Notes: generated from the sequence alone by a model not told the origin. 64,000 nt of DNA from Lacticaseibacillus absianus (GCF_013407595.1 NZ_JABEKX010000001.1:390522-454521), one strand, 5' to 3'. Shown: positions 35,901 to 44,690, counted from the first letter of the stretch. A program made the numbers and translations.

Positions 35901-36419
35901 GCGATCACCGTGACCGCCGGGGATGACCCGAACTACACGGTCACCCTGGTCGGTAGCACCTTCACGATCGTGGCGGCAACGCCGGACGACCCAGACCAGT
36001 CAGGCGACCCGGACAACTCGGGCGATCCAGACCAGTCGGGTGACCCGGACAACTCGGGCGACCCAGACCAGTCAGGTGACCCGGACAACTCGGGCGACCC
36101 AGACCAGTCAGGTGACCCGGACAACTCGGGCGACCCAGACCAGTCAGGCGATCCAGACACGCCGGTCAAGCCAGACGTGCCGGGGACACCGGTCAAGCGG
36201 GTCACACCGACCGAACCGGCCGCACCGAACGCGACGGCGCACCTGGAGGAGGCGCCGACCACCGGGACGCAAGCGACAGCCGCAGCTGGCAGGGGTGCCA
36301 GCGCGACGACGCTGCCGCAGACGGGCGAGACCCCGTCGCTCCTGGGGCTGTTGGGCATGATGATCATGGGTATGATCGGGGCCTTGGGGATCCATCGGCG
36401 GTCCCCCAAGACCAAGTAA
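29955..36419 (+). CDS. giant LPXTG adhesin with ten tandem MBG repeats
   Basis: A 2154-residue surface protein. The ATG at 29955 follows GGAGGAG; an earlier in-frame ATG at 29916 has no ribosome binding site. The N-terminus carries a KxYKxGKxW-like motif (RLYKAKKRW) and a signal peptide ending near HAGG. After two diverged MBG-like modules, residues 333-2005 hold ten units of about 168 residues. Each unit has a first part with KTYDG and TLDNGATVPTLT and a second part with ITADDANKVEGDAEPTLTA and DYTVARDAGETAGDYAITV. A DPDQSGDPDNSG linker and LPQTGETPSL with a membrane tail follow. MBG modules form elongated stalks. No obvious ligand-binding head is seen, so it may act as a long spacer or biofilm protein. 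Confidence 0.9.
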   Translation: MQKYLFHEVEMAYRQSEHKRLYKAKKRWLVSSLSVATLALGTMAVSEAVLSQPAQTVHAGGIPTPMTVSLGTTVNTKVYDGTPDFADIQIAKITGISNPNVPTLTPDDIDFSAVGADAGSYDIALSPAGEAKVLAANPDCTDGIKKASGRVTITKRPITITPDNLTWEVGTPKPAYTATVDGLLPGMTAPAYTIQTTREIAEGNFGTTTLEVIYDKNEKNFKIDAKTGTLTVTGHVMSAQVGNVTKEEDGYKIFTTVPTVTMSNGDVITDLTTDDFNWDQVQAAPGRYAITLSNQGIAAIKARYGSSTSLPDDQITAGYAIITAKGGTTTPATALHATVGGLHKTYDGNTTFTDLPEVTLDNGATVPTLTATDFDFSKVQANAGNYTVTLTQSGVDKIVAANTDTTLALTDVKAGQVVIDKAEATITADAANKVEGDADPALTATVEGAVNGETLNYTVARDAGETAGDYAITVTAGTNPNYDVKVTGETFTITAKPVAPKTALKATVGDLRKTYDGTTDFADLPAVTLDNGATVPTLTAADFDVSAVLADAGNYTVTLNQAGVDKLVAANANTTLVLADVTAGQVVIDKAQATITANDANKVEGDAEPALTATVDGAVNGETLDYTVARDAGETAGDYAITVTAGANPNYAVTVAGGTFTINEQPVTPTTVLHAMVAGLTKTYDGNVDFTDVPAVILDHGATVPTLTADDFDFSEVQADAGTYTVTLNQSGVDKIVAANTDTTLALTDVTAGQVVIDKAQATITADDANKIEGDAEPTLTATVDGAVNGETLNYTVARDAGETAGDYAITVTAGSNPNYDVTVAGGTFTITAQATTALHATVGELRKTYDGTAAFTDLPAVTLDNGATVPTLTVDDFDFSEVQADAGTYTVTLSQSGVDKIVAANTDTTLALTDVTAGQVVIDKAQATITADDANKVEGDTEPTLTATVDGAVNGETLDYTVARDAGETAGDYAITVTAGANPNYDVTVAGGTFTITAPAFKATIGEIRKVYDGTTAFSDLPEVTLTNGATVPVLTVADFNFDAVGAGAGRYQLTLSQSGLDKLAAADPSLALTADDVSAGRAIIEQAQATITVDDLVKIDGDPDPVLTATVTGTVAGETLDYTLTRDPGDRLGAHAINVTLGDNLNYAIQVTPGTLTIKPRPVVTTTALTATVGGLHKTYDGTPAFTDLPAVTLDNGAMVPTLTIDDFDFSGVQADAGTYTVTLNQAGVAKIVAANASTTLALADVTAGQVVIDKAEATITADDANKVEGDAEPALTATVDGAVNGETLDYAVTRDAGETAGDYAITVTAGANPNYDVTVAGGTFTITAQPATVLHATVSGLTKTYDGTPAFTDLPAVTLDNGATVPTLTVDDFDFSAVEANAGSYVVTLSQSGVDKLVAANANTTLAMADVTAGQVVIDKAQATITADDANKVEGDAEPTLTATVDGAVNGETLDYTVTRDAGETAGDYAITVTAGTNPNYAVTVAGGTFTISEQPATPTIALHATVGGLTKTYDGTPAFTDLPTVTLDNGATVPALTADDFDFSAVEANAGSYTVTLSQAGVDKLVAANANTTLALADVTAGQVVIDKAQATITADAAGKVEGAAEPTLTATVDGAVNGETLDYTVARDAGETAGDYAITVTAGSNPNYDVTVAGGTFTISDQPATPTTALHVMISALTKTYDGTAAFTDLPAVTLDNGATVPALTADDFDFSAVEANAGSYTVTLSPSGVAKLLAANPNTTLALADITGGAVVIDKAPVTITADAATKTEGAADPTLTATVVGAVAGETLDYTVTRDAGEATGDYALTVTVGDNPNYDVTVVTAAAGWFTISEPQVTPATALHATVGGLTKTYDGTTTFPDLPAVTLDNGVTVPDLTADDFDFSAVDANAGSYTVTLSPSGVAKLLAANPNTTLALADITAGTVVIDKAQATITAAAATKVEGAAEPTLTATVTGAVDGETLDYTVAREPGEAAGDYAITVTAGDDPNYTVTLVGSTFTIVAATPDDPDQSGDPDNSGDPDQSGDPDNSGDPDQSGDPDNSGDPDQSGDPDNSGDPDQSGDPDTPVKPDVPGTPVKRVTPTEPAAPNATAHLEEAPTTGTQATAAAGRGASATTLPQTGETPSLLGLLGMMIMGMIGALGIHRRSPKTK
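30951..35972 (+). repeat. ten tandem repeats of about 500 bp encoding MBG units
   Basis: Units begin with ALHATVGGL.KTYDG-type sequences near 30954, 31460, 31971, 32466, 32958, 33464, 33960, 34464, 34974 and 35488. Most pairs look highly similar by eye; the unit at 32958 and the last two are more diverged. Confidence 0.92.
35988..36149 (+). repeat. nine tandem 18-bp coding repeats (DPDQSG/DPDNSG)
   Basis: Nine alternating units encode an acidic Ser/Gly linker between the MBG stalk and the sortase signal. Confidence 0.93.
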
Positions 36420-36454
36420 CGACGCCATCGGCTGAGCGATCACGGCTCGGCGGG

Positions 36455-36483
36455 AAAAAGGGCCTGCATGCCAGGCCCTTTTT
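36455..36483. terminator. terminator of the second adhesin gene
   Basis: AAAAAGGGCCTG and CAGGCCCTTTTT form a symmetric hairpin with flanking A and T runs, so it can act in both directions. Confidence 0.9.
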
Positions 36484-36503
36484 GGCGTCCAGTCAATCAG
36501 GTG

Positions 36504-36531
36504 TTCACGGTGCGGCGGAATACGGTATAGT
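36504..36531 (+). promoter_or_regulatory. promoter of the AbrB-like/membrane fusion gene
   Basis: TTCACG at 36504-36509, a 16-base spacer and TATAGT at 36526-36531. Confidence 0.5.
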
Positions 36532-36561
36532 AAGGGAAGATTCAGCAATGGAGGGGACAAT

Positions 36562-37743
36562 GTGAAAGACGAAGGACCGCGCCAGGCGGTGCAGCTGCCC
36601 GCAGAGGTGTGTGCGCAGCTGGGGCTTGAGGCGGGGACGCCGATGCAGTTGGTGATCAAGAATGACGGGGTGACGATCCGCCCCGAGCCGGCCGAGCGGA
36701 TGCGCAACCGCCGCTTGTTTCTGGTCTGGCCGCTGATCGTGTCAGCGGTGATGACGGTCGGCGTCTACGCGTACTGGGTGATGCAGGGCTACGAGACGAT
36801 GTCGTTGACCGGCGGCCGCTACTCGGTGGCCAGCTTCGTGATCGGCTGCGGGCTGGTGACCGGGGTGCTGATGTTCGCCGGCTTCTTCATCAAAACGCGT
36901 AATGAAGGCGAAAACCGGTTCTCGCGGCAGATCTACTGGCGGAATTTTCCCGTCATCCTGCTGGCGTTCGGGGTGATCCTGGGGCTGGCGCTGCTGGGGA
37001 TCTTCTGGGTCTTCGGCCAGATGTTCCCGGGGGCGAGCTTCGACCTGGTGACGGCGGCGCTGGTGTTCTTGGTGTTCATCCTGATCGCCAACGCCTGCAT
37101 GGTCGCCGCCGCCTTATCGATCAACGCGGCGATGCTGAGCACGCTGCTGACGCTGGTGGTCATCACCGGGGTCGTGATCTCGATGGCGGCCAACGGCGAG
37201 CGCCGCTGGTGGCAGTACAACCTGAGCTTCTTAGGCACCAAGATGGCGAGCTACGCCTGGCAGTTCAACCTGACACTGGTGATGTCGGCGCTTCTGATGA
37301 TCGCCTTAGTCGACTACCTGTTCGTCCAGCTGCACGAGCAGTACCCGCACAACTGGCGTCTGACGACGCTGCGGTGGCTGCTGACGCTGGTCGCCGTCGA
37401 CTTGGCGCTGGTCGGGTTGTTCCCGAATGACGCCAGCTCGCACCTGCTGCACGACGAGGCGGCGGGGATGTTGGTCACGATCATCACGGTCTTGATCATC
37501 GCGATCCGCTGGCTGCTGCCAGGCGTCACGCGGGAATTCCTGTACGGCTCCTACGCGGTCGGCGGGGTGCTGATGCTCCTGAACTTCGGCTTCCGGCTCT
37601 TCCGCTACCCGTCGCTGACCGCCTTTGAGATCCAAGGCTTCGCGTTGGCGTTCGGCTGGTTGCTCCTGCTGTTCAACAGGATTCGGGTGCTGGCGGCGAC
37701 CGGCACGGCGGTCTGGCGGGTGACGGTGATGCCACAGGATTGA
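36562..37743 (+). CDS. membrane protein with N-terminal AbrB-like domain (DUF998-like)
   Basis: A 393-residue protein starting at GTG 36562 after GGAGGGG. Residues 8-42 (QAVQLPAEVCAQLGLEAGTPM, then LVIKNDGVTIRPEP) match the swapped-hairpin AbrB/SpoVT pattern, in which a loop-hinge-loop binds DNA. Residues 50-390 contain about ten hydrophobic membrane helices. The membrane part resembles DUF998-type proteins of lactobacilli. Such a fusion could tether a DNA-binding or dimerising domain to the membrane, or the small domain may serve only in assembly. The next gene, a metal ATPase, has its own promoter overlapping this gene's end. Confidence 0.7.
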   Translation: MKDEGPRQAVQLPAEVCAQLGLEAGTPMQLVIKNDGVTIRPEPAERMRNRRLFLVWPLIVSAVMTVGVYAYWVMQGYETMSLTGGRYSVASFVIGCGLVTGVLMFAGFFIKTRNEGENRFSRQIYWRNFPVILLAFGVILGLALLGIFWVFGQMFPGASFDLVTAALVFLVFILIANACMVAAALSINAAMLSTLLTLVVITGVVISMAANGERRWWQYNLSFLGTKMASYAWQFNLTLVMSALLMIALVDYLFVQLHEQYPHNWRLTTLRWLLTLVAVDLALVGLFPNDASSHLLHDEAAGMLVTIITVLIIAIRWLLPGVTREFLYGSYAVGGVLMLLNFGFRLFRYPSLTAFEIQGFALAFGWLLLLFNRIRVLAATGTAVWRVTVMPQD

Positions 37744-37768
37744 TTTTTCAGTTTAGAATCGTTATAAT
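37740..37768 (+). promoter_or_regulatory. promoter of the metal ATPase gene
   Basis: TTGATT at 37740-37745, a 17-base spacer and a perfect TATAAT at 37763-37768. The -35 box overlaps the stop codon of the upstream gene. Confidence 0.8.
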
Positions 37769-37800
37769 GTAGACAACGAGGAAAAACGGAGGGATCAGCG

Positions 37801-39603
37801 ATGCACAATTATCGGCGGCTATGGGCAGTGTTAACGGTGGGGGCGGTGGCGCTCCTGTGTGCCTTCGGGTTCGGGCAGGCGCGCTGGGCGCAGGGCATCA
37901 TCACGGTACTCGGCTCCCTGATCGCGCTGTTGATGCTGATCGACATGATCAAGACGCTGCGCGCCGGATCCTTCGGCGTCGACCTGCTAGCGATCACCGC
38001 GGTGGTCGCGACGCTGGCCGTCGGCGAGTACTGGGCCGCCTTGATCGTCTTGCTGATGCTGACCGGGGGCGACGCGCTGGAAGACTACGCCGCCCATGTC
38101 GCCAACCGTGACCTCAAGCGCCTGCTGGACAACACGCCGACGCAGGCGCACCGGCTGGTCGACGGGACGCTGACCAGTGTGCCCGTTGATGACGTCGCGG
38201 TGGGCGATACCATCGTGGTCAAGCCCAGCGAGCTGGTGCCTGTCGATGGGATCGTGACCGCAGGCACCAGCCTGGTCGACGAGGCGAGCCTGACCGGGGA
38301 GTCCCGGCCGGTGGACAAGGCCCCAGGCGCCGACCTGATGAGCGGTACGGTCAACGGTGACGCCGCGCTGACCGTGCGGGTGACCAAGACCGCTGCGGAC
38401 AGCCAGTACCAAGGGATCGTCAAGCTGGTGCGCGAGTCCGAGGCGCGCCCGGCGCATTTTGTCCGCATGGCCGACCGCTACGCCGTGCCGTTCACGCTGG
38501 TCGCCTACGCGATCGCCGGGGTGGCCTGGGCGCTGTCCGGTGACCCGGTCCGGCTGGCCGAGGTGCTGGTGGTCGCGAGCCCCTGTCCGCTGATCCTGGC
38601 GGCGCCGGTCGCCTTGGTGTCGGGGATGAGTCGCACCAGCCGCGCCGGCATCATCGTCAAGTCGGGCACGGCGATCGAGCAGCTGGCGACCGCACGCACC
38701 GTGGCCTTCGATAAGACCGGTACGATCACTCAAGGGGTGCTGGCGGTCGATCAGGTCACCGCGGTGGCCGGTGACGCAGAGACGCTGTTGCAGCTAGCCG
38801 CCAGCGCCGAACAGCAATCCACTCACATCCTCGCCCGCTCGCTCGTCAGCGCGGTCGGCGCGGCCCAGCTGCTCGAAGCGACGGCGGTCGAGGAGGCGAC
38901 GAGCTTCGGCGTGTCCGCGACGATCAATGGGCAGGCGGTGCGCGTCGGCAAGGCCGATTACGTCGGCGCCCCGGCACCCGTCGCAGCGACCGCGGTCTAC
39001 GTCAGCGTCGCCGGCGCCTACGCGGGGGTGATCACCTTCACCGACCGGACGCGCCCGGAAGCGGCGCGGACGATCCGCGCGCTGCACGGCCTCGGTGTGC
39101 AGGAGACGCTGATGATCTCCGGCGATGCGCAGCCGATCGCGGCCGCTGTCGCCGAGGAAGTCGGCATCGACAACGTCTATGCCGAACAACTGCCAGCCGA
39201 TAAGATCGCGGTGCTCGACGGCCTCAAGCCGACCCAGCGGCCGGTGATCATGGTCGGCGATGGCGTCAACGACGCGCCGTCTCTGGCCGTCGCCGACGTC
39301 GGCATCGCGATGGGCGCACACGGCGCGACTGCGGCGTCCGAATCCGCCGACGCGGTGATCCTGCGCGACGACCTGACCAAGGTCGCCGGGGCGGTGCTGA
39401 TCGCCCAAGACACGATGCGCATCGCCAAAGAAGCCGTCTGGATCGGCATCCTCATCTGCACGGGGCTGATGCTGATCGCCAGCGTCGGCGTGATCCCCGC
39501 GATCATCGGGGCGATGTTCCAGGAAGTCGTCGACACCGTCTCGATCCTCTACGCCCTGCGCGCACGCAAGGGCCGGCGGGACGCGGACGCGGTGGCGCGG
39601 TGA
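37801..39603 (+). CDS. P1B-type heavy-metal-transporting ATPase with SPC motif
   Basis: A 600-residue metal-transport ATPase. It has the phosphorylation site DKTGT at Asp304, the TGES loop, GDGVNDAP and about eight membrane helices. The membrane metal site reads SPC (Ser260-Pro261-Cys262) instead of CPC, as in the P1B-4 group (cobalt, zinc or iron exporters). There is no N-terminal HMA domain or His-rich tail. The last helix region reads FQEVVDTVSILYAL and lacks the HEGGT signature expected of P1B-4. Export of a divalent metal is likely, but the metal cannot be fixed. The ATG follows GGAGGGATC. Monocistronic. Confidence 0.85.
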   Translation: MHNYRRLWAVLTVGAVALLCAFGFGQARWAQGIITVLGSLIALLMLIDMIKTLRAGSFGVDLLAITAVVATLAVGEYWAALIVLLMLTGGDALEDYAAHVANRDLKRLLDNTPTQAHRLVDGTLTSVPVDDVAVGDTIVVKPSELVPVDGIVTAGTSLVDEASLTGESRPVDKAPGADLMSGTVNGDAALTVRVTKTAADSQYQGIVKLVRESEARPAHFVRMADRYAVPFTLVAYAIAGVAWALSGDPVRLAEVLVVASPCPLILAAPVALVSGMSRTSRAGIIVKSGTAIEQLATARTVAFDKTGTITQGVLAVDQVTAVAGDAETLLQLAASAEQQSTHILARSLVSAVGAAQLLEATAVEEATSFGVSATINGQAVRVGKADYVGAPAPVAATAVYVSVAGAYAGVITFTDRTRPEAARTIRALHGLGVQETLMISGDAQPIAAAVAEEVGIDNVYAEQLPADKIAVLDGLKPTQRPVIMVGDGVNDAPSLAVADVGIAMGAHGATAASESADAVILRDDLTKVAGAVLIAQDTMRIAKEAVWIGILICTGLMLIASVGVIPAIIGAMFQEVVDTVSILYALRARKGRRDADAVAR

Positions 39604-39610
39604 CCGAAGA

Positions 39611-39659
39611 AGCCAAAACAGCGGCCCTGTGCATCGTGCACAAGGCCGCTGTTTTGGCT
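39611..39659. terminator. bidirectional terminator
   Basis: Perfect 16-base arms at 39611-39626 and 39644-39659 with an inner GTGCA/TGCAC hairpin. The stem contains A and T runs for both directions. It separates the convergent ATPase and GH1 genes. Confidence 0.9.
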
Positions 39660-39672
39660 GTTCGTCTCGGGG

Positions 39673-41046
39673 CTAGCGCAGTGCCGCCCCGTTGCTCTCG
39701 AAGACCTGCTTGAACCAAGCGAAGGACTTCTTCGGGATCCGGCGCAGGTCGCGGATCTCGCTGTTAGTGCGGTTGACGTAGACGGCGCCATAGCGCTTGT
39801 CCATGTTGCCGCCGGAGCTCGGGATGTCGATCAGGCCCCAGCCGAGGTAGCCGATCACCTCGACGCCATCTTGTTCGATCGCGTCTTTCATTGCCTGGAT
39901 GTGCTGGCGGTGGTAGTCGATGCGGTAGTCGTCTTGGATCTGCTCGGTGGTGTCCGGCTCGCGGATGCCGATGCCGTTTTCGATCGCGAACATCGGCAGG
40001 TGGTACTCGTTGTAGACGCGGGTAAAAATGTCCCGGAAGCCCAGTGGATCGACGTTCCAGTCCCATTCATTGGCCTGCGTGTAGGAATTGTGCACCATGC
40101 CGTAGTCGAGGTAGCGATTCGGGATGGTGTTGATCGGTACCCGGCTGGCGTCGATCGAGTGAGAGCGATAGTAGGAGAAGGCGATGAAGTCGCTGTACAG
40201 GTCGTCGAAGGCGTCCTGGTCCGAGTCTTGCCAGTCGAACTGCAGGCGGTGGGTCTTGGTGAAGGTCAGCCACTCGTTGGAGTAGTGGCCGTGCACGAAG
40301 ACGTCCAGCAGGTTGCGGTTCATGAACTCGTTGATCTGGCGGGCGTAGAGGATGTCGCGCGGGTTGTTCGTCGCCGGGTAGCACTCTTCGTAGGCGAGCA
40401 TCCCGCCGATCTTGGCGTCGGTCTTGGCGTGCAGGTAGTTGGCGACCTGGGCGTGGGCGGTCATCACGTGGTGGGTGATGGTGTAGATCGCCGCGTCGCT
40501 TTCGCCGCCTTCCAGCGCCCCGGCGTAGACACGGGCGTAGCTGGTCGAGTAGAGGTTCTGCTCGTTGAAGGTGATCCAGTACGGCACGAGGTCGGCGAAT
40601 TCGTCCACCATGCGCTTACCGAAGCGCACGAAGGCGTCGACGACATGGCGGCTGAGGAAGCCGTTGTATTTTTCGGCCAGGGCCAGCGGCATGTCGAAGT
40701 GGTAGAGGCAGATCATCGGGGTGATGCCGCGGGCGATCAGGGCCTTGATCTGGGCGCGGTAAAACGCGATGCCTTCCTCGTTGAACGCCCCGTCACCGGT
40801 GGGGCAGACGCGGCTCCAGCCGATCTGGAACCGGTAGCAGTTCATGCCCATCTGCTGCATCAGGTCGAAGTCTTCCTCGTAGCGGTGGTACTCGTCGATG
40901 GTGACGGCCCAGTCCATGTTGTTCGGGCCGGCTGGCCGTGGATCGTAGATGGACGGGCCGCGCCCGCCTTCGTGCTGGCCGCCTTCGGTCTGCATGCTAG
41001 ACGTGGAATTGCCCCATAAAAACCCGGTTGGTAGTGCTTGACTCAT
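39673..41046 (-). CDS. GH1 beta-glucosidase / 6-phospho-beta-glucosidase
   Basis: A 457-residue GH1 enzyme. The acid/base TFNEQN (Glu162) and the nucleophile IENGIG (Glu356) are present, and the N-terminus GFLWGNSTSSMQTEG is typical. The C-terminal phosphate-recognition pattern (SSGGNMDKRYG, with Ser, Lys and Tyr) points to 6-phosphorylated substrates brought in by a PTS. The ATG follows AAGGAGGAG. A cre site lies 35-48 bases upstream of the start. It is divergent from the EIIB/EIIA genes, with the GntR gene between them, so the locus is a beta-glucoside utilisation unit. Confidence 0.9.
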   Translation of the reverse strand: MSQALPTGFLWGNSTSSMQTEGGQHEGGRGPSIYDPRPAGPNNMDWAVTIDEYHRYEEDFDLMQQMGMNCYRFQIGWSRVCPTGDGAFNEEGIAFYRAQIKALIARGITPMICLYHFDMPLALAEKYNGFLSRHVVDAFVRFGKRMVDEFADLVPYWITFNEQNLYSTSYARVYAGALEGGESDAAIYTITHHVMTAHAQVANYLHAKTDAKIGGMLAYEECYPATNNPRDILYARQINEFMNRNLLDVFVHGHYSNEWLTFTKTHRLQFDWQDSDQDAFDDLYSDFIAFSYYRSHSIDASRVPINTIPNRYLDYGMVHNSYTQANEWDWNVDPLGFRDIFTRVYNEYHLPMFAIENGIGIREPDTTEQIQDDYRIDYHRQHIQAMKDAIEQDGVEVIGYLGWGLIDIPSSGGNMDKRYGAVYVNRTNSEIRDLRRIPKKSFAWFKQVFESNGAALR

Positions 41047-41080
41047 GCTGTTAACTCCTCCTTGTCGACTTAGTGAACGC

Positions 41081-41094
41081 TGTTAGCGCTCTCA
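41081..41094 (-). promoter_or_regulatory. cre site upstream of the minus-strand GH1 gene
   Basis: TGTTAGCGCTCTCA fits the cre consensus at every conserved position. It implies repression by CcpA. Confidence 0.8.
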
Positions 41095-41118
41095 TTTTAA
41101 CGGAGAACGCGCCGGAGT

Positions 41119-41826
41119 TCAATTGCTGCTGAGGTGGGCTGAGTGGAAGTAGAAGCTGAACCCTGGATAGGCGTAGATCGAGCGTGAAAAGTTGAAGATC
41201 ACGTTGTTGCGCATGTAGTTGATCTGCGCGAGCGACAGCATCGAGGTGCCGGGGCGCAGGTCCATCAAGTCGGCGCGGTCGGGGCCGATCGTGACCAGGG
41301 ACATGAAGTCGTCGCTGGAGTACGGATCGATGTCGTAGGTGTCCTTGAGAAAATCAAAGACGGAGGTCTCCAGCGCCTCAGTCGAGATGAACGGCACGAC
41401 GTCGCGCATGTAATAGGCTTCCTCCAGGCAGTACAGCGTGTCATTGAGGTAGCGCAAGCGGATGATGCGCCAGAGGTCCTCGTCTGGTGAGATCTTCATG
41501 GTCTGCGCCAGCGGGATCTGGGCCGCGTTGACCTTATCGAACGTGACGACCTGCGACTTCAGCGGGCCGTGCTTGACCAGCGACTTGCCCGCCCCGATGG
41601 ACAGATTCACGGTCATCTTGCCCTGCAGCTGCAGCTCGTTGATATAGTAGCCGCTCCCTTGCACGCGCCGCAGCAGCCCGTGCTGGTACACGACGTCGAT
41701 GGCCCGGCGGATCGTGTTCCGACTGACTTTGTACTGGTTCATCAGCTGCTGCTCCGTGGGCAGCTTGGTGGTGAACTGGCCAGACTCGATGGCCTGGATC
41801 AATTCCTCAGCGATTTCGTGATACAT
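41119..41826 (-). CDS. GntR/HutC-family repressor with UTRA domain
   Basis: A 235-residue regulator: winged helix-turn-helix at residues 3-66 (TEQQLMNQYKVSRNTIRRAI, then GSGYYIN) and a UTRA ligand-binding domain at about residues 80-235. The ATG at 41824-41826 follows GGAGGG; an in-frame TTG at 41841 is less likely. By analogy with BglR/TreR-type proteins, it probably represses the neighbouring GH1 and PTS genes and is released by a phosphorylated sugar. The palindrome at 41855-41875 is a candidate operator. Confidence 0.88.
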   Translation of the reverse strand: MYHEIAEELIQAIESGQFTTKLPTEQQLMNQYKVSRNTIRRAIDVVYQHGLLRRVQGSGYYINELQLQGKMTVNLSIGAGKSLVKHGPLKSQVVTFDKVNAAQIPLAQTMKISPDEDLWRIIRLRYLNDTLYCLEEAYYMRDVVPFISTEALETSVFDFLKDTYDIDPYSSDDFMSLVTIGPDRADLMDLRPGTSMLSLAQINYMRNNVIFNFSRSIYAYPGFSFYFHSAHLSSN

Positions 41827-41854
41827 ACGCGCCCTCCACAAATTTCTTGATACA

Positions 41855-41875
41855 GGTACTTGTTTTATTGGTACC
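41855..41875. promoter_or_regulatory. candidate GntR operator
   Basis: GGTAC at 41855-41859 and GTACC at 41871-41875 form an inverted repeat that overlaps the -35 region of the PTS promoter and lies just upstream of the GntR gene. Confidence 0.5.
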
Positions 41876-41888
41876 CACGTATTATTAT
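41860..41888 (+). promoter_or_regulatory. promoter of the PTS EIIB-EIIA genes
   Basis: TTGTTT at 41860-41865, a 17-base spacer and TATTAT at 41883-41888, overlapping the candidate operator. Confidence 0.6.
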
Positions 41889-41898
41889 AGCATTGTAA

Positions 41899-41912
41899 TG
41901 AAAGCGGTTAAA
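41899..41912 (+). promoter_or_regulatory. cre site before the PTS genes
   Basis: TGAAAGCGGTTAAA matches cre with one mismatch near the 3' end. It lies just downstream of the promoter, a common place for CcpA repression. Confidence 0.6.
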
Positions 41913-41955
41913 CATCGCCGCAAAAAAAATATTTAGCTCAAGGGAGAGGTAAATT

Positions 41956-42276
41956 ATGGCAGAAAAGACGATCATGCTGGTGTGCTCCGCCGGGATGTCC
42001 ACGAGTCTCTTGGTTTCTAAGATGCAAAAGGCAGCCGCAGCAGAAGGCGTTGACGCTGAGATTTTTGCAACCGCTTCATCCGATGCAGACCACATGCTGG
42101 GCGAAAAGCACCCAGACATCCTGATGCTCGGACCTCAGGTTCGCTACATGCTCGGCCAGTTCCAGAAGAAGGTCGACATTCCCGTTGAAGTCATCAACAT
42201 GCAGGATTACGGCATGATGAACGGTGAAAAGGTGCTCAAAGAAGCCCTGACCTCCATCGAAGCTGCCGGCAAGTAA
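41956..42276 (+). CDS. PTS EIIB component, lactose/cellobiose family
   Basis: A 106-residue EIIB. The phospho-accepting Cys10 lies in the loop LVCSAGMSTSLLV. The protein passes phosphate from EIIA to the sugar bound by EIIC during uptake of cellobiose, chitobiose or related beta-glucosides. The start follows AGGGAGAGG. EIIA follows after 67 bases. No EIIC gene is present nearby, so the permease must be encoded elsewhere. Confidence 0.94.
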   Translation: MAEKTIMLVCSAGMSTSLLVSKMQKAAAAEGVDAEIFATASSDADHMLGEKHPDILMLGPQVRYMLGQFQKKVDIPVEVINMQDYGMMNGEKVLKEALTSIEAAGK

Positions 42277-42343
42277 CCTGACCCACCGCACAAATGGGCC
42301 GATCCGACTGCGTTGCGTCGGCCTCATCTAAAGGAGTTTAAGC

Positions 42344-42667
42344 ATGGCTGAAGAAGAAGAACAGAACATGGAGACCATCATGGGGCTCATCATCAATGGC
42401 GGTAACGCCAAGAGCTCCGCATTCGAAGCGATCGCAGCGGCCAAAGAAGGCGACTTCGACAAGGCTGACGACAAGTTGAAGGAAGCTGACGGCTTCCTGG
42501 TCGAAGCGCACAACGCCCAGACCAAGATGCTGACGGCGGAAGCCAACGGCGACCACGCGAAGGTCACCTTGCTCATGGTCCACTCGCAAGACCACTTGAT
42601 GACAAGCATCACGTTCCGCGACCTCGCAGGCGAGATCGTTGACTTGTACAAGCGCTTGGACAAGTAG
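42344..42667 (+). CDS. PTS EIIA component, lactose/cellobiose family
   Basis: A 107-residue helical EIIA that forms trimers in this family. The active His80 lies in MVHSQDHLMTS. It transfers phosphate from HPr to the EIIB next door. The start follows AAAGGAG. A strong terminator directly downstream suggests that most transcripts end here, before the GH1 gene. Confidence 0.94.
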   Translation: MAEEEEQNMETIMGLIINGGNAKSSAFEAIAAAKEGDFDKADDKLKEADGFLVEAHNAQTKMLTAEANGDHAKVTLLMVHSQDHLMTSITFRDLAGEIVDLYKRLDK

Positions 42668-42682
42668 GCATCTGCGCAATCA

Positions 42683-42710
42683 AGCTGGGGCAGCGATGCC
42701 CCGGCTTTTT
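42683..42710 (+). terminator. terminator after EIIA
   Basis: AGCTGGGGCA and TGCCCCGGCT (one mismatched pair) around a GCGA loop, followed by T. Confidence 0.85.
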
Positions 42711-42714
42711 GTTA

Positions 42715-44422
<1,708 letters not shown>

Positions 44423-44434
44423 GCGCCACGACTG

Positions 44435-44459
44435 CCAGCTGTTTATCAGCTGGTTTTTT
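44435..44459 (+). terminator. terminator of the GH1 gene
   Basis: CCAGCTG and CAGCTGG, 5-base loop, followed by six T. Confidence 0.9.
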
Positions 44460-44524
44460 GTTGTAGAGTGAAGCGGAGGCGTATATAGGGCGACAGGTTT
44501 CAGTGTAGCTCCAGACGGTCTGTG

Positions 44525-44563
44525 GAGTGAGGCAAAGCCGAATGGGAACAAGATGCTTGTCTG
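44525..44563 (-). repeat. degenerate fragment of the intergenic repeat family
   Basis: GAGGCAAAGCCGAATGGGAA and the following CAAGATGCT are a diverged reverse complement of the CTTGCTTCCGTTCGGCTTCG block of copies 1-3. Confidence 0.55.
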
Positions 44564-44690
44564 TTGCCTCCGTGTAGCACGACGATGCCAGAGCGAAGGC
44601 CCCACGGACTGATCGAGCCGTGTCCGGCGCTGGTACCCGCCAGGCACTTGCGGTATGCTAGTCCGCAGAAGCACGGAGGAGGTCACCTGG

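Noticed and set aside
35988-36149. 18-bp tandem repeats as a CRISPR or origin-type iteron array
   Set aside because: They encode the DPDQSG/DPDNSG linker in frame before the sortase signal.
39871-41019. 382-codon plus-strand frame opposite the GH1 gene
   Set aside because: Val/Asp/Glu-rich antisense shadow of a clear GH1 gene with complete active-site motifs.
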